In this document: positions 42,041 to 49,446 of the stretch, one piece after another
Layout of the letters: every line of letters starts with the position of its first letter
Numbering within the stretch: the stretch's first letter is position 1
DNA from: Clostridia bacterium
GTDB taxonomy: Bacteria; Bacillota; Clostridia; Lutisporales; Lutisporaceae
Direction of reading: 5' to 3'
NCBI GenBank assembly: GCA_029256325.1
Contig: JAQSYD010000028.1
Coordinates: 1-49,446 of the forward strand
DNA: 49,446 nucleotides
Notes under the pieces: model-generated
Told to the model about the DNA's origin: nothing
The model's database searches: none
The model's input: the letters and a program-made list of their open reading frames with translations, nothing else
Program-made: the position numbers and the translations under genes

Positions 42041-43102
42041 ATGTATGATATTGTCATTGTTGGTTCTGGCCCCGCAGGGGCTAACCTAGCACGATTAATC
42101 GGAGATAAATATAAGGTTTTATTAATAGATAAACGGGATCTGGAAAATGAGAATCCCAAAAGCCTCGCAAATAAATGCTGTGGAGGATTACTAGCGCCCG
42201 ATGCTCAGAAAATGATTGCAAGGTTGGGTTTAGGGATACCTAAAGATATTCTAGTTGAACCGCAACTTTTTGCTGTAAGAACCATTGATTTAACGAACAA
42301 TCTGGAAAGACTGTATCAGCGATACTATTATAATATGGATAGAGAAAAATTTGATAGATGGCTTGTTTCCCTACTTCCAACTGGTGTTGATAAAAAGTTT
42401 AACGCCATTTTTAAAGGCTTCACTGAAGTACCAGGAGGTTATGAAATTAGATATATATATAATAAACAAGAGATATCCGCAAGGACAAAAATTATTATTG
42501 GTGCTGATGGGGCGTTTTCAAGGATTAGGAATTATATTAGTGAAGATAAAAATACTCCTGAAACGTATATCTCCATTCAGGAATGGTTTGAATGTCCATA
42601 TAAAATACCCTATTTCACAGCAATTTTTGATGAAGAAATCAGTGATTTCTATTCTTGGATAATACCAAAGAAAAATTATCTACTATTAGGGTCAGCCCTT
42701 AGACCCAGGGAGAATACCAGGGAAAAGTTTGATATATTGAAAACGAAATTAATACAGCTGGGCTTTCATTTTGATAATAAAATAAAAACAGAAGGCGCAT
42801 ATATCTATAGACCAAGGAAGGGATCACAGCTTTATGTAGGAAGGGATGGCATCGCCTTGGTTGGAGAAGCTGCAGGTGCTATTAGTCCCAGCTCTGCAGA
42901 AGGAATCAGCTATGCATTAAAAAGCTCTTTATACTTAGCTCAGAGCCTCGAAGAGGGAATCGATGGATTTTTGGATAGATATAAACAGAAAGCTAAAGAT
43001 ATCAAGTTGAATCTATTTATTAAAAATTTAAAATCTCCAGCTATGTATAATCCATTCATTAGACAGTTCGCTATGAAATCAGGTCTGCAAAGTATTAAAT
43101 AA
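42041..43102 (+). CDS. FAD-dependent oxidoreductase, geranylgeranyl-reductase family
   Basis: 353 residues. The Rossmann FAD site is at residues 4-20 (DIVIVGSGPAGANLARL), a Cys-Cys-Gly-Gly motif (NKCCGGLLAPDAQKM, about 47-60) is typical of geranylgeranyl/digeranylgeranyl reductase-like flavoproteins, and the second FAD contact is GIALVGEAAGAISPSSAEGI (about 270-290). The physiological substrate in Clostridia is unknown. It stands alone between the XRE gene and the uracil permease leader. RBS GAGGTGG. Confidence 0.85.
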   Translation: MYDIVIVGSGPAGANLARLIGDKYKVLLIDKRDLENENPKSLANKCCGGLLAPDAQKMIARLGLGIPKDILVEPQLFAVRTIDLTNNLERLYQRYYYNMDREKFDRWLVSLLPTGVDKKFNAIFKGFTEVPGGYEIRYIYNKQEISARTKIIIGADGAFSRIRNYISEDKNTPETYISIQEWFECPYKIPYFTAIFDEEISDFYSWIIPKKNYLLLGSALRPRENTREKFDILKTKLIQLGFHFDNKIKTEGAYIYRPRKGSQLYVGRDGIALVGEAAGAISPSSAEGISYALKSSLYLAQSLEEGIDGFLDRYKQKAKDIKLNLFIKNLKSPAMYNPFIRQFAMKSGLQSIK

Positions 43103-43168
43103 AATTGTAAATTTATATTGCAATTATCTTATAAACATGTTAACATTACACAAACAGAATAAATAAAT

Positions 43169-43201
43169 ATCTTTAAAACAGTCCAGAGAGGCTGGCAAGA
43201 T
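43169..43201 (+). promoter_or_regulatory. PyrR-binding loop 1 (anti-antiterminator)
   Basis: ATCTTTAAAAC-AGTCCAGAGAGGCT-GGCAAGAT: the conserved PyrR loop AGUCCAGAGAGGCU closed by an ATCTT/AAGAT stem. Its 3' half (TGGCAAGA, 43193-43200) can instead pair with TCTTGCTA (43243-43250) as the antiterminator. Confidence 0.9.
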
Positions 43202-43237
43202 AAGTATTATTAATTTCACATTATGATAGAATACGTG

Positions 43238-43269
43238 AGACTTCTTGCTAGCGCAGGAAGTCTTTTTTA
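43238..43269 (+). terminator. Attenuator terminator of the uracil permease leader
   Basis: AGACTTCTTGC (43238-43248), loop TAGC, GCAGGAAGTCT (43253-43263), then a T-run. Formed when PyrR-UMP holds loop 1. Confidence 0.9.
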
Positions 43270-43299
43270 TTGATTTTATATTAATTCTGTATGTAAATA

Positions 43300-43330
43300 C
43301 CTTTAAATTAGCCCGGTGAGGCTGAAAAGG
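43300..43330 (+). promoter_or_regulatory. PyrR-binding loop 2
   Basis: CCTTT-AAATT-AGCCCGGTGAGGCT-GA-AAAGG: a second PyrR-type loop with a perfect CCTTT/AAAGG stem, downstream of the first terminator and 53 bases before the permease start. Confidence 0.85.
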
Positions 43331-43375
43331 GGAAAAGAGTAAACTCTTCTCCTCAATTTTAAAAAATTAGGGAGG
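43329..43375 (+). promoter_or_regulatory. Mutually exclusive hairpins controlling the permease RBS
   Basis: GGGGAAAAGAGT (43329-43340) pairs with ACTCTTCTCCTC (43343-43354). Alternatively CTCCT-C-AATTT (43349-43359) pairs with AAATT-A-GGGAG (43364-43374) and hides the GGGAGG ribosome-binding site at 43370-43375. The first hairpin shares two G residues with the stem of PyrR loop 2, so PyrR binding should favour the closed state. Confidence 0.55.
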
Positions 43376-43382
43376 CTTTATT

Positions 43383-44663
43383 ATGACAGAGAATGTATTA
43401 ACGAAACCAGGAGTTGAAACTCCAGAAAACACGAATTGGTTAACGATATCAAAGAAAGTGATCCTTGCCCTACAACATCTTATTGCAATGTTTGGTGCAA
43501 CAGTATTGGTACCTATTCTTACAGGATTGAATCCTTCTGTTGCATTGGTTTCAGCAGGATTAGGTACTCTTGTATTTCACGCAGTAACTAAGAAAAAGGT
43601 TCCAGTTTTCTTAGGTTCTTCCTTTGCCTTCATTGGCGGAATAATCGCAGTTAAGGAAGCACACAATGGAGACCTTGCATATGCTCAAGGTGGTATAATA
43701 GTTGCAGGTCTGATATATGTATTAATGTCTTTCGTAATTAGAAAAATCGGAATTGATTTTATAAAGAAATATCTGCCATCCCATGTAATAGGGGCAATGA
43801 TTATTGTTATAGGATTAAACCTAGTTCCGGTAGCATTTGGTATGGCCAGCGGAAACTTTGTACTTGCTATAATAACTCTTGGTACAGCACTTATTATAAC
43901 CTTCTTTGGTAAAGGCTTTGTAAAACAACTTTCCATATTAATTGCTGTAGTAGTAGGTTATTTGGTAGCACAGGTACTTGGACAAGTAGATGCATCTTCC
44001 TTCGTAAATGCACCACTCCTTGCAATTCCAGCGTTCACACTGCCAAAGTTCAGTGTACCTGCTATAGCAGTTCTTGCTCCAGTAGTGCTGGCAGTTTTCA
44101 TGGAACACGTTGGTGATATCACAACAAACGGACAAGTTGTAGGTCAAGATTTCATAAATGATCCGGGACTAAATAGAACTCTTCTTGGTGATGGACTTGC
44201 AACATTATTAGCCGGTTTCATTGGGGGACCTGCTAATACAACCTATGGAGAAAACACAGGCGTTCTAGCTATAACAAAGAACTATGACCCATCTATATTA
44301 AGACTAGCTGCAGTATTTGCCATAGTTCTTGGGTTCGTAGCCAAGATCGGTGGTTTCCTTGGAACGATACCTACTCCAGTTATGGGCGGCATAAGCATGA
44401 TGTTATTCTCAATGATTGCTCTTGTGGGTGTACAAACAATAAAGAATAATAAAGTACAATTCAATGCGGTAAATGTTATTGTTATGATTGTAGTATTAGT
44501 ATTAGGCTTATGGGGATCCTACTTCCAAAACATGACTGGTATTAATATCGGAATAAAGATAAACGAAACTGTCTCAATTACAGGCTTGAGCTTAGCTGCA
44601 ATAGCAGGAGTAGCATTAAATACATTCCTTAACATGATCATACCAACAGCTAAGAAAGCTTAA
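43383..44663 (+). CDS. Uracil permease (nucleobase:cation symporter-2 family)
   Basis: 426 residues and about 12-14 membrane segments. Family features: QHLIAMFGATVLVPILTGL near the N-terminus, FLGSSFAFIGGI, the substrate-site region VFMEHVGDITTNGQVVG (about 245) and GGPANTTYGENTGVLA (about 282). It imports uracil with protons. The upstream PyrR-type leader strongly supports uracil as substrate and UMP-dependent repression. RBS GGGAGG lies 7 bases from the ATG. It is followed by its own terminator. It is probably the uraA/pyrP equivalent. Confidence 0.95.
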   Translation: MTENVLTKPGVETPENTNWLTISKKVILALQHLIAMFGATVLVPILTGLNPSVALVSAGLGTLVFHAVTKKKVPVFLGSSFAFIGGIIAVKEAHNGDLAYAQGGIIVAGLIYVLMSFVIRKIGIDFIKKYLPSHVIGAMIIVIGLNLVPVAFGMASGNFVLAIITLGTALIITFFGKGFVKQLSILIAVVVGYLVAQVLGQVDASSFVNAPLLAIPAFTLPKFSVPAIAVLAPVVLAVFMEHVGDITTNGQVVGQDFINDPGLNRTLLGDGLATLLAGFIGGPANTTYGENTGVLAITKNYDPSILRLAAVFAIVLGFVAKIGGFLGTIPTPVMGGISMMLFSMIALVGVQTIKNNKVQFNAVNVIVMIVVLVLGLWGSYFQNMTGINIGIKINETVSITGLSLAAIAGVALNTFLNMIIPTAKKA

Positions 44664-44683
44664 TAATATTTATAGAAACAAGT

Positions 44684-44722
44684 AAAACCCATGGGTTACT
44701 CTTCAGGTAATCCATGGGTTTT
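44684..44722 (+). terminator. Intrinsic terminator of the uracil permease
   Basis: AAAACCCATGGGTTAC (44684-44699), a 7-base loop and GTAATCCATGGGTTTT (44707-44722), with one G-U pair, then a T-rich tail. Confidence 0.9.
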
Positions 44723-44787
44723 CTATTTATTCCACAATCTTTTGTTCGTTGAATTTAATTATCAGAAAAAACAAACATAACTGATAG

Positions 44788-44982
44788 CAGACCAGACCGG
44801 GACAAAAAGGTGTTTTGTCACATGTGCTATGCCTGTTTAAACTTCTTCCTGCTAAAGCTGTTCTGATAAGTGATATACCGGGAGTTAAATCCATGGTAAA
44901 GGAAAATGGAAGATATCCTTATGCTTCCGTTGACGATATATTAAAACGGCAAGCTATCTTGAGTAAGAGTTCTATAAATTAG
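44788..44982 (+). pseudogene. Protein-coding remnant of unknown origin
   Basis: An open stretch without start codon or RBS. Its end reads AKAVLISDIPGVKSMVKENG and RYPYASVDDILKRQAI before a TAG at 44980-44982. Codon choice and composition look like a real protein, unlike the surrounding noncoding DNA. I do not recognise the family. It is probably the 3' end of a deleted gene. Confidence 0.4.
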
Positions 44983-45059
44983 CGTATTGAAATCTTGCCC
45001 CTAGCATAGCACATAAGCATTTATTTAAATCTTATAAGGGTAAGACAACAGCTTCCCCA

Positions 45060-48173
<3,114 letters not shown>

Positions 48174-48211
48174 AAACTCCTCTGATGAAGAATCTTTCAA
48201 CAGAGGAGTTT
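48174..48211. terminator. Intrinsic terminator
   Basis: AAACTCCTCTG (48174-48184) and CAGAGGAGTTT (48201-48211) form a perfect 11-base stem with A/T flanks. It lies after the DUF6273 gene on the minus strand. Confidence 0.75.
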
Positions 48212-48254
48212 ATACTATTTTATATACAAAATTTTTTATTCCTACCATAAGCCT

Positions 48255-48935
48255 TTATAATATATGATTAATTTTTAAAGCAGGACGCACGCCATAACGG
48301 GCTGCACTAACATTTGCGTAGCTTCTAATGCTGCAGCTTGTACCGACAAAAAACGCCCTGGTCGGCTTGTTTCCTTGTGTTCGCAGCCACCACCAGGAAC
48401 AGCCGACTTCTTCACCGCTTCTAATGATATAGTTATCTTTGTTCGTTTTATCATATACGTATAAACTGCAGCCATCAGGTTTTTTCGTTTTGGCATAGTC
48501 CGTTCCAACAGCACGCCGCAAGTCCTTGCCCTGTTTATCAGATATATCCTTTATCTCATTGACGCTAAGCAAAAATACCTTGTCCTCTGTATCCTGACTG
48601 CCTTCGACCATGTCCGTGCAATGAGTCGTCTTTATAAATTCTTTCTCTGCAACAGTGAATGCAGTGTTATAAAATTCATCGTTCAGCCACATGCGCAAAT
48701 CACAGTCACGCCACGTAATATCCACACAATCACGCCACTTAATATCTACGGACTTACCTTGATACCGCTTGCAGTCCAAAATGTACTCGCTCAATAGGAA
48801 CATCTCACTTCCTGAATTTTGCAGCACCCGCCACTTTATCGGTGTTTTGTCAGCACCGTCAGCCCTCTGCGGATATGTCCCAAAAGTAATGATTTCTCCA
48901 GGTTTTGCGTTCTTATTATAATCAACTATTTGCAT
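48255..48935 (-). CDS. DUF6273 domain protein
   Basis: About 226 residues. The opening ITFGTYPQRADGADKTPIKW with later blocks RMWLNDEFYNTAFTVAEKEFI, VFLLSVNEI, SWWWLRTQG and ARYGVRPALKI is the pattern of DUF6273, a domain of unknown function common in Firmicutes and related to the FGE/SUMF-like fold by appearance only. No signal peptide. ATG 48935 follows GGGAGG at 8 bases. An internal 24-base duplication gives VDIKWRDC-VDITWRDC at about residues 60-75. Confidence 0.8.
   Translation of the reverse strand: MQIVDYNKNAKPGEIITFGTYPQRADGADKTPIKWRVLQNSGSEMFLLSEYILDCKRYQGKSVDIKWRDCVDITWRDCDLRMWLNDEFYNTAFTVAEKEFIKTTHCTDMVEGSQDTEDKVFLLSVNEIKDISDKQGKDLRRAVGTDYAKTKKPDGCSLYVYDKTNKDNYIIRSGEEVGCSWWWLRTQGNKPTRAFFVGTSCSIRSYANVSAARYGVRPALKINHIL
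48703..48750. repeat. 24-base tandem duplication inside the DUF6273 gene
   Basis: Units 48703-48726 and 48727-48750 match at 20 of 24 positions and keep the reading frame, adding eight residues (VDIKWRDC/VDITWRDC). Confidence 0.8.
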
Positions 48936-49031
48936 ATTGTTATCCTCCCGCATAGCAGATCAATTTTCCTTTTTTGCATGATGCTATTAATCTCTCTGTT
49001 AGATTTGAATTTATTATACATAAATTTAATA

Positions 49032-49446
49032 TTAAACACTCTTCATTAATTCTATTTGAATTTTTCTTTCTTTCCTTACTTCCTCTAAATTTTTAGGGTA
49101 CATTAAATTAATTAAAGTTATTGCATAATCTGAAGCTATTAAAGCATGTCTCTTCACATGAGGAGTAGCAGCAACTTGCCCCAGAATCCTTAAAACCTTT
49201 ACTTTTATGGGGTCTTTTTCCTCGCCAGCTAATCTGTGTATCTTAAAAGCTACATTCCTTGCCTCTTGGAACCTTGCTTTTCCTTCTTGCCATTTCCTAT
49301 TGATATCAAAACATTCATTAATTGCATCACAAGGTTGTATATTGGTTAAATCTAAAATATGTTGTGCTAATAGTAGACTATAACATGAAATAGCCTTATG
49401 ACTATGACTTTTACTATCAAATACAGCAATAAGTTCATCTTTTAAC
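49032..49446 (-). CDS. Imm-5-like putative immunity protein (N-terminus cut by the window edge)
   Basis: The last 137 residues of a minus-strand frame that enters from the right edge and stops at 49032-49034. Conserved stretches are SHSHKAISCYSLLLAQHI, CDAINECFDINRKWQEGKA, RNVAFKIHRLAGEEKDPIK, LGQVAATPHVKRHALIASDY and LMYPKNLEEVRKERKIQI. I recognise these as the alpha-helical protein usually annotated as putative immunity protein (Imm-5-like). No toxin gene is visible in the window. The start codon lies outside. Confidence 0.7.
   Translation of the reverse strand, partial: LKDELIAVFDSKSHSHKAISCYSLLLAQHILDLTNIQPCDAINECFDINRKWQEGKARFQEARNVAFKIHRLAGEEKDPIKVKVLRILGQVAATPHVKRHALIASDYAITLINLMYPKNLEEVRKERKIQIELMKSV

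Overview
The window looks like chromosomal DNA of a low-GC anaerobic member of the Clostridia. It is AT-rich, with strong GGAGG-type ribosome-binding sites and consensus TTGACA-17-TATAAT promoters. Contents that fit this are S-layer-homology surface proteins, a Gram-positive Tad pilus locus, an N-acetylmuramate recycling operon, a PyrR-type leader and an apparent selenoprotein. No rRNA, tRNA, CRISPR array or intact phage was seen. The species cannot be named from the sequence alone.

Layout, left to right. (1) 1-5.6 kb, minus strand: a frameshifted secreted PKD/VWA-like surface protein that runs off the left edge, an SLH-domain protein, and a RAYT-type Y1 transposase flanked by GGTGCCTGGCACC palindromes, one of them the centre of a perfect 47-bp inverted repeat. 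(2) 5.6-14.3 kb, minus: a short SSB and a compact Tad-type pilus operon (two TadZ/CpaE-like ATPases, CpaB, TadA, TadB, TadC and three membrane-anchored pilin-like proteins) behind a consensus promoter. (3) 14.4-21.9 kb: a sulfur/selenium and redox cluster. It holds a split YeeE/YedE transporter with TusA between the halves, an HMA-TauE/SafE-cupredoxin membrane protein, an FMN-binding lipoprotein, TatA, TatC, a C_GCAxxG_C_C protein read through an in-frame UGA, a divergent LysR regulator and a second TusA that seems to start at AUA. The promoter and regulator-start segment exists twice; the second copy contains a decayed LysR relic. (4) 22.0-26.9 kb, minus: murR-murQ-murP-mupG plus a dedicated PTS IIA. 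(5) 27.0-29.0 kb, plus: a YtrA-type GntR regulator with an ABC exporter. (6) 29.0-38.0 kb, minus: a TetR/membrane-fusion/RND efflux set, and a MacB-like ABC exporter with its own TetR and two matching operators.

(7) 38.3-41.0 kb, minus: an EF-G/TetM-like translation GTPase fused to a C-terminal NYN ribonuclease domain of the YacP/Rae1 type. (8) 41.2-44.7 kb, plus: a DUF2975 protein with a small XRE regulator, a geranylgeranyl-reductase-like flavoprotein, and a uracil permease preceded by two tandem PyrR-binding loops, the first with a transcription terminator and the second apparently controlling access to the ribosome-binding site. (9) 44.7-49.4 kb: a gene remnant, a rifamycin phosphotransferase-like protein preceded by a repeat-built mini-ORF, a DUF6273 protein and a partial Imm-5-like protein cut by the right edge.

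The most interesting items are the UGA-containing exported protein beside its Tat genes and the duplicated LysR-controlled promoter that links it to YeeE/TusA, the GTPase-ribonuclease fusion, the two-stage PyrR leader, and the RAYT with its dispersed palindromes.
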